From NCBI RefSeq assembly GCF_009674565.1, contig NZ_WKJL01000026.1, positions 1 to 64,000 of the forward strand: DNA of 64,000 nt, given 5' to 3'. Numbering within the stretch: position 1 is the stretch's first letter; each line of letters starts with the position of its first letter. The stretch comes from Duganella aquatilis (lineage in GTDB: Bacteria > Pseudomonadota > Gammaproteobacteria > Burkholderiales > Burkholderiaceae_D). The translations under genes and the position numbers were made by a program. Shown piece by piece: positions 8,008 through 16,882 of the stretch. The notes beneath the pieces were generated by a model. That model was not told the DNA's origin. It ran no database searches and was given only the letters and a program-made list of their open reading frames with translations.

Positions 8008-9336
8008 TCAGGCGAACGCCTGCCACACCAGCCAGGCGTTGGCGGCGGAGATCACGGCAAACAGGAACCACGACAGTACCGTGGTCCACCAGGCGTTGAC
8101 GAAGTTGCCCATGATGCGGCGCTGCGACGTCAAGCTCACCAGCGGATACATGGCGAACGGCAGCTGCATGCTTAGCACCACCTGGCTCAGCACCAGCAGC
8201 TTGCCCACCGAATGCTCGCCCAGCACGATCACGCCGATCATCGCCGGTATCAGCGCCAGCCCGCGCGTGATGGCGCGCCGCTGCCAGCACGGGATCCTCA
8301 TCTTCAGGAAGCCTTCCATGATCACCTGGCCGGCGATGGTGCCGGTGAAGGTCGAACTCTGGCCGGACGCCAGCAGTGCCAGGCCGAACAGAATCGCTGC
8401 CATCGCCGTGCCGGCCACCGGCTCCAGCAGGCGGTAAGCGTCGTCGATATCCAGCACGCGGTCGTTGCCGGGCTGGTAGAAGGCGGCGGCCGCCAGCACC
8501 AGAATCGCGCCGTTGATCAACAAAGCCAGCAGCAGCGACACCACGGTATCGATGCGCGACAGGCCGATGGCCTGCTGCTTGGCGCTGTCGTTCTTGCCGA
8601 CCACGCGCGTCTGCACCACGGACGAATGCAGGTAGAGGTTGTGCGGCATCACCGTGGCGCCGAGGATGCCGATGGCCAGGTACAGCGGCTCGCGCGACGA
8701 CAGCGCACTGAGCGACGGCACCATGCCGGCCATGACCGCATGCCAGTCCGGCTTGACGAACACCAGCTCGGCGAACAGGCAGATCGCCACCGTCAGGATC
8801 AGCCCCAGCACGATGGCCTCGACCTGGCGAAAGCCTTTGCCCTTCAGGCCGAGAATGATCAGCGTATCGAGCGCGGTCAGCGCCACGCCGACCGGCAGCG
8901 ACACGCCCAGCAGCAGCTTGAACGCCAGCGCGCAGCCCAGCACTTCGGCCAGGTCGCAGGCGATGATGGAAATCTCGGCGAAGCCCCACAAGGTCTTGCC
9001 GACCGCCGGCGAATACTGCTCGCGGCAATGCACCGCCAGATCCTTGCCGGTGACAATCCCCAGTCGCATGCTCAGGCACTGCAGCACAATCGCCGCCAGG
9101 CTGGACAGCACCACCACGAACAGCAGCTGATAGCCAAACTGCGAGCCGCCCTGGATCGCCGTGGCCCAGTTGCCCGGGTCCATATAGCCGACCGAGACCA
9201 GCAGGCCCGGTCCGGCGAAGCGGATGATTTTTTTCCAGAACGGATCGCCCTCGGGCACCGCGACGGTGCCGGCTACTTCGGAAGGACAGAACGGCGCGGT
9301 GGCCGTGGTGGGCAGCTTGAAGGGGAGGGAAAACAT
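8008..9336 (-). CDS. mntH: Nramp family divalent metal (Mn2+/Fe2+) transporter
   Basis: The 442-residue inner-membrane protein has the Nramp fold. TM1 carries the metal-binding DPGN (YMDPGNWATAI), and TM6 carries the conserved MPHNLYLHSSVV. About eleven hydrophobic spans are visible, the usual number. It imports Mn2+ (and Fe2+) by proton symport. ATG at 9336 is chosen because AGGA lies 6 bases before it; ATG 9342 and TTG 9351 are alternatives in frame. A long inverted repeat covers the start region and probably controls expression. Confidence 0.95.
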   Translation of the reverse strand: MFSLPFKLPTTATAPFCPSEVAGTVAVPEGDPFWKKIIRFAGPGLLVSVGYMDPGNWATAIQGGSQFGYQLLFVVVLSSLAAIVLQCLSMRLGIVTGKDLAVHCREQYSPAVGKTLWGFAEISIIACDLAEVLGCALAFKLLLGVSLPVGVALTALDTLIILGLKGKGFRQVEAIVLGLILTVAICLFAELVFVKPDWHAVMAGMVPSLSALSSREPLYLAIGILGATVMPHNLYLHSSVVQTRVVGKNDSAKQQAIGLSRIDTVVSLLLALLINGAILVLAAAAFYQPGNDRVLDIDDAYRLLEPVAGTAMAAILFGLALLASGQSSTFTGTIAGQVIMEGFLKMRIPCWQRRAITRGLALIPAMIGVIVLGEHSVGKLLVLSQVVLSMQLPFAMYPLVSLTSQRRIMGNFVNAWWTTVLSWFLFAVISAANAWLVWQAFA

Positions 9337-9365
9337 AGGCATCCTGAACAATGATGCCTAAATTT
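9331..9365. promoter_or_regulatory. Long inverted repeat at the mntH start
   Basis: Two 13-base arms (9331-9343 and 9353-9365) match at 11 of 13 positions around a 9-base centre. The core is TAGGCATC / GATGCCTA. The outer AAACATAG resembles half of the MntR site known from enterobacterial mntH promoters, so a metal-dependent repressor site is plausible. It could also act as a leader hairpin covering the ribosome-binding site. Confidence 0.6.
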
Positions 9366-9387
9366 TACTTTAGAAACAGGGCGCCGG

Positions 9388-10083
<696 letters not shown>

Positions 10084-10146
10084 AACTTGCTCTTTTTATT
10101 TGGGGAAGCGGACAGTATACACGCCGCGCCCCGTACAATGGCGCTT

Positions 10147-11136
10147 ATGACTCAAGAACCTGCCCCACATCCGTATTCCGCGCTGAGCCCGGACTGCGTG
10201 CTCGACGCCCTCGACAGCATCGGCCTGCGCGGCGACGGCCGCCTGCTGGCGCTGAACAGCTATGAAAACCGCGTCTACCAGGTCGGCATCGAGGACGACA
10301 AGCCGCTGGTGGTGAAATTTTACCGTCCGGAGCGCTGGAGCGATGCGGCCATCCTCGAAGAACATGCGTTCACCGAGGAGCTGGCGGCGGCCGAAATCCC
10401 GGTGGTGCCGGCGCTGGCGCTGCAGGGCGGCACGCTGCACCATTTCCAGGGCTTCCGCTTTGCCGTGTTCACGCGCCACGGCGGCCGCGCGCCCGAGCTG
10501 GGCGACCCGGCGGTGCTGGAGTGGACCGGGCGCTTCATCGCGCGCATCCACGCGGTGGGCGGCGTCAAGCCCTTCCTGCACCGGCCGCCGCTGGACATCG
10601 ACACCTTCGGCACCGAGCCGTGCGACTTCCTGCAAACCAAGGGCTTCATCCCGCCGGACCTGAAGGACGCCTACGCCACCATCGCCCGCCAGGCGCTGGA
10701 CGGCGTGCGCCGCTGCTACGACCGCGCCGGCGAGCTGCCGCAGCTGCGCCTGCACGGCGATTGCCACGGCGGCAACGTGCTGTGGACCGACGCCGGCCCG
10801 CACTTCGTCGACTTCGACGACGCCCGCATGGGCCCGGCCATCCAGGATTTGTGGATGATGCTGTCCGGCGAGCGGGCGGAGCAGGTGCGCCAGATGAGCG
10901 ACATCCTGGCCGGCTACGAGGATTTCTGCGAATTCAACCCGCGCCAGATGCATCTGGTGGAAGCGTTGCGCACCTTGCGGCTGATCCATTACTCGGCCTG
11001 GCTGGCGCGGCGCTGGGACGATCCGGCCTTCCCGGCGGCGTTTCCGTGGTTCAACACCCAGCGCTACTGGCAGGACCGGGTGCTGGAGCTGCGCGAGCAG
11101 GTCGCCTTGATGGATGAGCCGCCGCTGCCGGTCTGA
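10147..11136 (+). CDS. srkA: Stress response kinase A (YihE/RdoA-like)
   Basis: The 329-residue Ser/Thr kinase has the aminoglycoside-phosphotransferase-like fold. Visible parts are the nucleotide lobe (NSYENRVYQVG, LVVKFYRPERW), the catalytic loop RLHGDCHGGNVLW and the metal-binding FVDFDDARMGP. Length matches the E. coli protein (328), which supports ATG 10147 over the in-frame ATG at 10138. In E. coli SrkA counters stress-induced death and MazEF toxicity. The gene stands alone between the divergent YecA-like gene and the coiled-coil gene. Confidence 0.92.
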   Translation: MTQEPAPHPYSALSPDCVLDALDSIGLRGDGRLLALNSYENRVYQVGIEDDKPLVVKFYRPERWSDAAILEEHAFTEELAAAEIPVVPALALQGGTLHHFQGFRFAVFTRHGGRAPELGDPAVLEWTGRFIARIHAVGGVKPFLHRPPLDIDTFGTEPCDFLQTKGFIPPDLKDAYATIARQALDGVRRCYDRAGELPQLRLHGDCHGGNVLWTDAGPHFVDFDDARMGPAIQDLWMMLSGERAEQVRQMSDILAGYEDFCEFNPRQMHLVEALRTLRLIHYSAWLARRWDDPAFPAAFPWFNTQRYWQDRVLELREQVALMDEPPLPV

Positions 11137-11239
11137 GCAACCGGAGAAATGGCGGGGTTTTCCGCCTCTGCTTACGGTTAGGTTTGCTTGGTGGCTACAT
11201 GATAATGAGAGCTCGGAAAATCCTCTTAGCGAGACTCTC

Positions 11240-13534
11240 ATGCAAGCACAACTGGCCAAACAAGACGACGTCACCCTGCTGCCGCTGCCGATGGCAACCC
11301 TGCATGAGGCCGAGGAAGCAGCGCCGGCGCAGCAGCCGCGCGCCGCGATGGAAATGAAGGCCATCCAGGAAGCCATCGCCCGGGTGGAAGCCGAAGCCAA
11401 GGCCGCCTGCGCCGCCGAGAACCGCGCCCACGCCGAAGCCCGCGCCCGCGCGCTGGCCGAAGACCGCGCCGCCATGGACGCCGCCGCCGCCGCCGTCGCG
11501 CAGCAGAACGCGCAGGCCTCGGAAGATGCGATCGCCGCCAACAAGGAACGCCTGGAATCGCTGCGCGCCGCCGCCCAGGCCAGCGTGGCTCGCCTGGACG
11601 CCGTCAAGCAGGAAACCGCCGAACTGCGCGCCCGCGCCGAGGCCGACAACCAGATCCGCAAGGCCGCCGAGGAGCGCGCCAGGGCCGAAGAGGAAAGCCG
11701 CAAGCGCGCCCACGAGCAGGTCGCGGTCGAATCGGCCGCCGCCGAGCAAGCCTCGCGCGCCGCCGAAGAATTGCAGATCCAGACCGAACAGGCCCGCCTG
11801 CAAGCGGCCGAACGCGTCGCCGCCGTGCAGGCCGCCAAGGAAGAGGTGGTCGGCATCGCCTCGGCCGACGCCCGCGTCGCCACCCTGGCGCGCGAACGCG
11901 AGCGCCACGCCGCCGGCGCCCGCCAGGCCGCGCAACAGCTGGCCGAAGCGGAAGCCGACGCGCTGGAATTGACCAAGCAGCGCGAACGCGCCGACAAGAT
12001 CGCGCTGGAAGCCGCATTCAAACGTTCGGCCGCCGAAGTGCGTGCACTGGAAGAGGCGCGCGCGCTGGCCCACCTGGAACAGGAACGCGAGCAGATCGCC
12101 CAGGCCAAGGCCGAGTCCGAACACAGCGCCGCGCAATCGCTGCGCCTGCGCCTGCAAACCGAAAAAGAAATCCGCGACGCCGCCATTCACCGCGAGCGCA
12201 TCGAAGCCGTGGCCGCCGCCAGCGCGCAGGCGCGCCGCGAGGCCGACGCCCGCATCATCACCGCTACCGAAGCGCGGATCGAAGTCGACAACCAGCTGCG
12301 CGCCGTCGCGCTGGCCCGCGTGCAGGCTGAAGAGGAAGCCGAAATGGTCACCCTGGCCAAGGTCGAAGCGGAATCCGAAGCGCTGGACCAGGCCAAACTG
12401 CGCCAGGCCGCCGACGAAGCCGCCGCCGACGCCGCCCGCGCCGACAGCCTGGAACAGCAGCGCGCCGCCGATCTGGCAAAGGAACGCGCGGCGCTGTCGC
12501 GCGCCGCCACCGAACTGGCGGCCAGCCAGAACGCCGCCGAGCAGGCCGAAATCGCCACCCTGGCGCAGCAGGTCGAAGCGCAGAACGCCGCCAGCGCGCT
12601 GGCCACGCAGCGCGCCGAACAGGCCGCCGCGCTGCTGAAGGCCGAGCAGGAGCGTGCCGCCACCGAACAGCAAGCCATCGTCGCATTGAAAGAAAAACTG
12701 GATGCGGAACAGCGCGCCACGCTGGCCGCGCAACAACGCGTCGCCGCCGAGCGTGCGCAGACCGAAGCGTTCCGCCAGCAACAGGAAGCCGAGCAGCGCC
12801 TGGCCGACGCCGCCAATCAGGAAGCCGAGGCAGCGCGCGTGATGGCGGCGCAGGTATCGGCCGAAGCCGAACAGAAAGCCATCGCCGCCCAGGCGCTGGC
12901 CGCGCAAGCCAGCCTGGCGGTGGAACTGGGTGCGGTGCACGCCGAGCGCGCCCGCGTCGAACAGGAAAAGGCTGCCAAGGCGGAAGAATTGCTGCAAGCG
13001 GAACGCGAGTTCGTCGACACCGAACGCAAATCGCTGGCGCTGATCGACCAGAAGCTGACGCAGCAGCGCATCGCCACCGCGTCGGAAGTGCGCGCATCGC
13101 AAGCGATTGCCGGCCGCCTGGAAGCCGAGAAAAATGTCGCCGCCAGCGCCCGTCTGCGCGCCGACGAAGCGCAAGCCGAAGCGGAAGCGATGCAGCAGCG
13201 CGAGCAAGCCGAGCAGGCCGCCGTGCAAGCGCTGGCCGAAAAAGCCGCCGCCCAGAAACAGCTGCTGGAAACCGCGCAGGCGCACGCCGCCATGCAACGC
13301 AAAGTGGCGGACACCACCGCCGCGATGACCGCCACCAAGCAGAAACTGCTGGAACTGGAAACCCGCCGCCTGGCCGCCGCCCAAAAAGTGCTGGCCGCAG
13401 TGCAAGCGAAAGTCAGCGCGGAAGAAGCGCTGGCAGAAAACACCACCGTTGTCGCCACCCTGGACGACGCCCGTGCCCGCAAGGAAGCGGCCCGCCAGGC
13501 CGAAGCCGGCCAAGCCGTCTGGCGCGCCCGCTAA
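11240..13534 (+). CDS. Giant Ala/Glu-rich coiled-coil protein of unknown function
   Basis: The 764-residue product is almost entirely helical and built of Ala, Glu, Gln, Arg and Lys in heptad-like order (repeated units such as RAEEESRKRA and QREQAEQAAVQALAEKAA). After about 35 residues it enters a continuous predicted coiled coil. There is no signal peptide, membrane span or enzymatic domain, so it is probably a cytoplasmic filament or scaffold. ATG 11240 follows CTTAGCGAGACTCTC. A longer frame goes back to 11114, but it overlaps srkA. It is followed by a 42-bp perfect palindrome. No homologue is recognised. Confidence 0.85.
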   Translation: MQAQLAKQDDVTLLPLPMATLHEAEEAAPAQQPRAAMEMKAIQEAIARVEAEAKAACAAENRAHAEARARALAEDRAAMDAAAAAVAQQNAQASEDAIAANKERLESLRAAAQASVARLDAVKQETAELRARAEADNQIRKAAEERARAEEESRKRAHEQVAVESAAAEQASRAAEELQIQTEQARLQAAERVAAVQAAKEEVVGIASADARVATLARERERHAAGARQAAQQLAEAEADALELTKQRERADKIALEAAFKRSAAEVRALEEARALAHLEQEREQIAQAKAESEHSAAQSLRLRLQTEKEIRDAAIHRERIEAVAAASAQARREADARIITATEARIEVDNQLRAVALARVQAEEEAEMVTLAKVEAESEALDQAKLRQAADEAAADAARADSLEQQRAADLAKERAALSRAATELAASQNAAEQAEIATLAQQVEAQNAASALATQRAEQAAALLKAEQERAATEQQAIVALKEKLDAEQRATLAAQQRVAAERAQTEAFRQQQEAEQRLADAANQEAEAARVMAAQVSAEAEQKAIAAQALAAQASLAVELGAVHAERARVEQEKAAKAEELLQAEREFVDTERKSLALIDQKLTQQRIATASEVRASQAIAGRLEAEKNVAASARLRADEAQAEAEAMQQREQAEQAAVQALAEKAAAQKQLLETAQAHAAMQRKVADTTAAMTATKQKLLELETRRLAAAQKVLAAVQAKVSAEEALAENTTVVATLDDARARKEAARQAEAGQAVWRAR

Positions 13535-13541
13535 ATCAACT

Positions 13542-13629
13542 CCGGGGTCAGGTCCTTCATTTCTACACGACCTCAACCGTAGCAAGCGCTACGGTTGAGG
13601 TCGTGTAGAAATGAAGGACCTGACCCCGG
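13542..13629. repeat. 42-bp perfect palindrome with GGGGTCAG ends
   Basis: The arms 13542-13583 and 13588-13629 are exact reverse complements around an AAGC loop. The outer ends read CCGGGGTCAGGTCC and GGACCTGACCCCGG. It sits exactly between two convergent genes and can act as a bidirectional terminator. The terminal GGGGTCAG is shared with the elements at 36297-36362 and 55308-55335, so these look like members of one palindromic repeat family. Confidence 0.9.
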
Positions 13630-13632
13630 GTT

Positions 13633-14586
13633 TTAGAAGCTGTAGCCGAGGCCGACCAGGAGGAGGTCGGCGTCGCGGTGGTAGTCGGTGACCACGCGGT
13701 TCCACGAGGCTTCGGCGACGATGCGCTTGGCCAGGTGGTAGCGCGCCCCCATGCTGACCAGGCCGGCCTTGTGCGAGCGCTGGCCGTCCGCATCCGGCAC
13801 CTTGACGTTGAAGTACGGCCCGGCGCCCATGCCGATCTCCACTTTCGGATTCAGCGAACGAATCAGCCACAGCTGCGTGGCGACGCCGTTGCGCTTGCTC
13901 TGCGGCGTGTTGCCTTCGTTGATGGCGGTAACCGTCCAGTCCACATAGCGGCCGACCGCGCGCCGGTATTCCAGCGCCGCGATGGTCGCGGTTTCCGAAC
14001 TCAGGCTGTTGTTGATGCCCTGGCCGGCCATGAAGGTGATGGCTTCGTCCGTGGTCGGCCCGTCCAGGTGCAGCTTGTCGCCCTTGACGCCGTTGAACTG
14101 GTAGCCCACGCCCAGCATCAGCGAGGTGGTCGCGTCCTTGCCGCTCGGCGAGATGCGGTTGATCTGGACCTGGTTGTACCAGCGGCTGTCCTGGTAGTGG
14201 TAGGTCGCCTGGACGCTGTAAATCGCGGCCCAGCCGTGGTCGTTGGTGTATTTGGGGCCGCTGTCGTTGTGCAGGTCGGTGGTGTCGAAGTAGTAGTACT
14301 GGCCGGCGCCGGCCGCGAAGCTCCAGCCTGGCTGGTTGGGGCCGGTGCGCACCCAGACCTGGCCGGCCACGCCATCGCGGTGGTGGGCGATCGGATGGCC
14401 TTCATTCAGGTAGCTCAGGCTCAGGCCGAAGTGTTCACTGACGGGATGGGCGTACGACACGCCCGCGCTGAAAGTGTTCTCATGCGTTTCGTTGACGCGC
14501 AACGCTCCGGCGTAGGCGGTCAGTTCCTGGGCCGGGGCGGCGGCTGCGGCGGCGAGCGCCACGGCGCCCAGCAAAATTCGTTGCAT
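13633..14586 (-). CDS. Outer-membrane beta-barrel protein, unknown function
   Basis: The 317-residue product begins with a cleavable signal (MQRILLGAVALAAAAAAPAQ). The mature part consists of alternating amphipathic strands rich in Tyr, Trp and Gly (AGQYYYFDTTD, SVQATYHYQDSRWYNQVQI, LMLGVGYQF) and ends LLLVGLGYSF with the terminal Phe needed for Bam-dependent insertion. It is clearly an outer-membrane barrel of about 12 strands. The family and ligand are not recognised. Confidence 0.8.
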   Translation of the reverse strand: MQRILLGAVALAAAAAAPAQELTAYAGALRVNETHENTFSAGVSYAHPVSEHFGLSLSYLNEGHPIAHHRDGVAGQVWVRTGPNQPGWSFAAGAGQYYYFDTTDLHNDSGPKYTNDHGWAAIYSVQATYHYQDSRWYNQVQINRISPSGKDATTSLMLGVGYQFNGVKGDKLHLDGPTTDEAITFMAGQGINNSLSSETATIAALEYRRAVGRYVDWTVTAINEGNTPQSKRNGVATQLWLIRSLNPKVEIGMGAGPYFNVKVPDADGQRSHKAGLVSMGARYHLAKRIVAEASWNRVVTDYHRDADLLLVGLGYSF

Positions 14587-14678
14587 AGAGTTTAATTGAT
14601 GTCCGGCAAAGGGTTGAGTTTACCGGAAATCAAAAAATGTCGTTTTACAATACCGCAAAATGCGGCGTTGCCATTCTG

Positions 14679-15050
14679 TTATGGCTGCACCGCCACCTTG
14701 GTGATGTAATACTCGGTTTCGCCGAAACACTGGGTCGGCACGCCCTTGTGCTGGGCGTAGCTGAGGATGACGCGCTTGCCGGTGGCGGCGCTCAGATCCT
14801 TGGCCACTTGCGGGTCGCGCACGCTGAATTCGAACTTCTCGGGGATCGCGCCCGGCATCGAGGTCAGCAGGATTTCGCCTTCCCAGGTCTTGCATACCCA
14901 GCCGCGGGTGGAGAACTTTTGCAGGTAGCCGGCGCGCTCGCCATCGGAGTAGGAAATGTGCAGCATGGCCCAGGTGTAGGCAGCCAGCAGCAGCACGGCG
15001 GCGGCCAGCAGGCCGATGAGGGTCAGGATTACGCGTTTGGATGTGATCAT
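14679..15050 (-). CDS. Single-span membrane protein, unknown function
   Basis: The 123-residue product has one N-terminal span (VILTLIGLLAAAVLLLAAYTW) followed by a periplasmic domain with YSDGERAGYLQKF, GWVCKTWEGE and FEFSVRDPQVAKDL. It matches a widespread small family sometimes mislabelled 6-phosphogluconate dehydrogenase, with which it shares the GERAG and KTWEGE segments. No dehydrogenase fold is present. Two Cys (in GWVCK and PTQCFG) could form a disulphide. It lies 33 bp downstream of the DUF475 gene, possibly cotranscribed. Confidence 0.75.
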   Translation of the reverse strand: MITSKRVILTLIGLLAAAVLLLAAYTWAMLHISYSDGERAGYLQKFSTRGWVCKTWEGEILLTSMPGAIPEKFEFSVRDPQVAKDLSAATGKRVILSYAQHKGVPTQCFGETEYYITKVAVQP

Positions 15051-15083
15051 GGTCAGCCTGGGTTATGCGATGGGGGGATGGTA

Positions 15084-16142
15084 TCACGCAGCGTTCTGGC
15101 GCTTGTGGCGCACGGACGACCACAGCGAGACCGCAATGAAGGCCACGCCGGACAGGCCGGTGAACCATTCCGGGATGTGATATTTGACACTGGCCAGCAT
15201 GATCAGTGCCAGGATGCCGATGGCGTAGTGGGCGCCGTGCTCCAGGTAGACGTATTCGTCCAGCGTGCCCTTGTGCACCAGGTAGACCGTCAGCGAGCGC
15301 ACGAACATGGCGCCGATCGCCAGCCCCAGCATGATGATGACGACGTCGGTGGTGATGGCGAAGGCGCCGATCACGCCGTCGAAGCTGAACGAGGCGTCCA
15401 GCACTTCCAGGTACAGGAAGCCGCCGATGCTGCCCTTGGCCACGGCCGCCACCACCGGCGCCACGCCGGCCTCGGTGATGTCGTCGTCGTCCTCGGGCGG
15501 ATCTTCCTCCAGCAGCGAGCTGATCCAGCCGACCGCCAGGTAGACGATGACGCCGACCACGCCGGCCGTCAGCACCTTGTATTGTTCGGCGTCGCCCACC
15601 AGCGACACGCAGGCGAACACCGCCGCCAGCGCCAGCAGCACGGCCAGGCTTTCGGTGCCGTGCTGGCCCAGCTTTTCCTCGATCCAGCCCAGCCAGTGCA
15701 GCTCCTTCTTGTCGTCGAACAGGAAGTTGAGGAACACCAGCAGCAGGAAGGCGCCGCCGAAGGCCGCCACCTCGGCGTGGGCGCCGGTCAGGTACTGGGA
15801 GTACAGCTCGGGCGTGGTGGTGGCCATGTGCCACACTTCCAGCAGGCCGAGGCCGGTTGCCATGGAGACGATCAGCAGCGGGAAGATCAGCCGCATGCCG
15901 AACACGGCGACCAGGATGCCGACCGTCAGGAACAGCTTGCGCCAGAATTCGTTCCAGTGGCGCAGCACCGAGGCGTTGACCACCGCGTTGTCGAACGACA
16001 GCGAGACTTCCATCACGCCCAGCACGGCGGCGACCCACAGGGCTTGCACCAGGCCGCTGGCGCCGCCATGGTTGTAGCCCCAGCAGCCGGCCAGGATCAG
16101 GAGGGCGACGGTGACGGCGATGGAAATCCGGAAGTGTTGCAT
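15084..16142 (-). CDS. DUF475 / TerC-like integral membrane protein
   Basis: The 352-residue protein has eight or more hydrophobic spans and the acidic membrane signatures of the TerC/DUF475 group (SLSFDNAVVNA near the start, SFSFDGVIGAFAI in the second half). A cytoplasmic acidic loop (LLEEDPPEDDDDI) lies between. TerC relatives export metals or protect against tellurite or Mn stress, but DUF475 itself is uncharacterised. The start is placed at ATG 16142 (MQHFRISIAVTVAL). A 25-residue upstream extension in frame is unlikely. Confidence 0.88.
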   Translation of the reverse strand: MQHFRISIAVTVALLILAGCWGYNHGGASGLVQALWVAAVLGVMEVSLSFDNAVVNASVLRHWNEFWRKLFLTVGILVAVFGMRLIFPLLIVSMATGLGLLEVWHMATTTPELYSQYLTGAHAEVAAFGGAFLLLVFLNFLFDDKKELHWLGWIEEKLGQHGTESLAVLLALAAVFACVSLVGDAEQYKVLTAGVVGVIVYLAVGWISSLLEEDPPEDDDDITEAGVAPVVAAVAKGSIGGFLYLEVLDASFSFDGVIGAFAITTDVVIIMLGLAIGAMFVRSLTVYLVHKGTLDEYVYLEHGAHYAIGILALIMLASVKYHIPEWFTGLSGVAFIAVSLWSSVRHKRQNAA

Positions 16143-16249
16143 GGTTGTCTTTATTGAAATGGGAGCAATGCTGGATTTTATATTACTTGCTTCCTCCGCT
16201 GTGTTGCCATCTGCCATAATGTCGGCACAAAAATGTTAAGGACATAACG

Positions 16250-16672
16250 ATGGACATCGCTTATCTCGTCACGCCGCTGATTACCTGGGTCACGGTCGGA
16301 CCGATCAAGTTTCTGATTAATAGCGCCAAGGCGCGCAAATGGGCGTTCAACCTGGTCGGCAACGGCGGTTTTCCGAGCAACCACAGCGCCGTGGTGTCCA
16401 GCATGGCGACGCTGATCGCGCTGCGCGAGGGCATCGGCCATCCGGCGTTCGGCGTGGCGGTGACGCTGTGCTTTATTGTCATCATCGACGCCAACAGCCT
16501 GCGCCAGCACGTCGGCAAGCAGGCGGCGGCCATCAACCGGCTGGCCAAGGAGGACGGCGGCCACAAGTGGCTGCGCGAGCGCATGGGCCATACCATCGTG
16601 GAAATCGCCGGCGGCTTGTGCACCGGCATCGCCATTGGTCATATCGTCAACGCCATTTTCGGCCGCGGTTAA
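16250..16672 (+). CDS. Divergent PAP2 family protein (DUF212, YuiD-like)
   Basis: The 140-residue membrane protein carries GGFPSNHSAVVSSMATL and CFIVIIDANSLRQHVGKQA, the two conserved segments of the DUF212 divergent PAP2 family. The His in SNHS corresponds to the second phosphatase motif. Relatives are thought to be lipid phosphatases, with little experimental support. It is divergent from the DUF475 gene. Confidence 0.88.
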   Translation: MDIAYLVTPLITWVTVGPIKFLINSAKARKWAFNLVGNGGFPSNHSAVVSSMATLIALREGIGHPAFGVAVTLCFIVIIDANSLRQHVGKQAAAINRLAKEDGGHKWLRERMGHTIVEIAGGLCTGIAIGHIVNAIFGRG

Positions 16673-16780
16673 GACCGTCCGTTTTACTGTCCGGCGGACC
16701 GTCCGCGTCCGCCGAGCGCTTACCGTTCATCCCCGTATTTGGCGTTTCAGCCACAAATTCTACCGTCCGTCGCACTGTGA

Positions 16781-16809
16781 TTGACCTGACAAGGTCCGTC
16801 GAGGATACT
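16781..16809 (+). promoter_or_regulatory. Sigma-70 promoter for the RND efflux operon
   Basis: TTGACC (16781-16786) and GATACT (16804-16809) are separated by 17 bp, about 75 bp before the adaptor start. GTCCGTCG occurs twice around it (16765-16772 and 16794-16801, the latter in the spacer), and ACCGTCCG occurs at 16674, 16698 and 16762. These could be operator half-sites for an unknown regulator. Confidence 0.65.
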
Positions 16810-16882
16810 CTGCGCCCTGTAGTCTGGCGAATATTCTAATAGCACCAATAAGCACCAATGTGCCACTTTCTCGGAGAACTTT

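Noticed and set aside
11195..13585. 796-codon open frame on the minus strand opposite the coiled-coil gene
   Set aside because: Its product is Gly/Phe/Leu/Arg low-complexity, the mirror of Ala/Glu/Gln codons on the other strand. The plus-strand protein has regular heptads, so the antisense frame is a by-product of GC-rich codons.
13542..13629. CRISPR-like or insertion-sequence end
   Set aside because: It is a single palindrome with no spacer array, no transposase and no target-site duplication.
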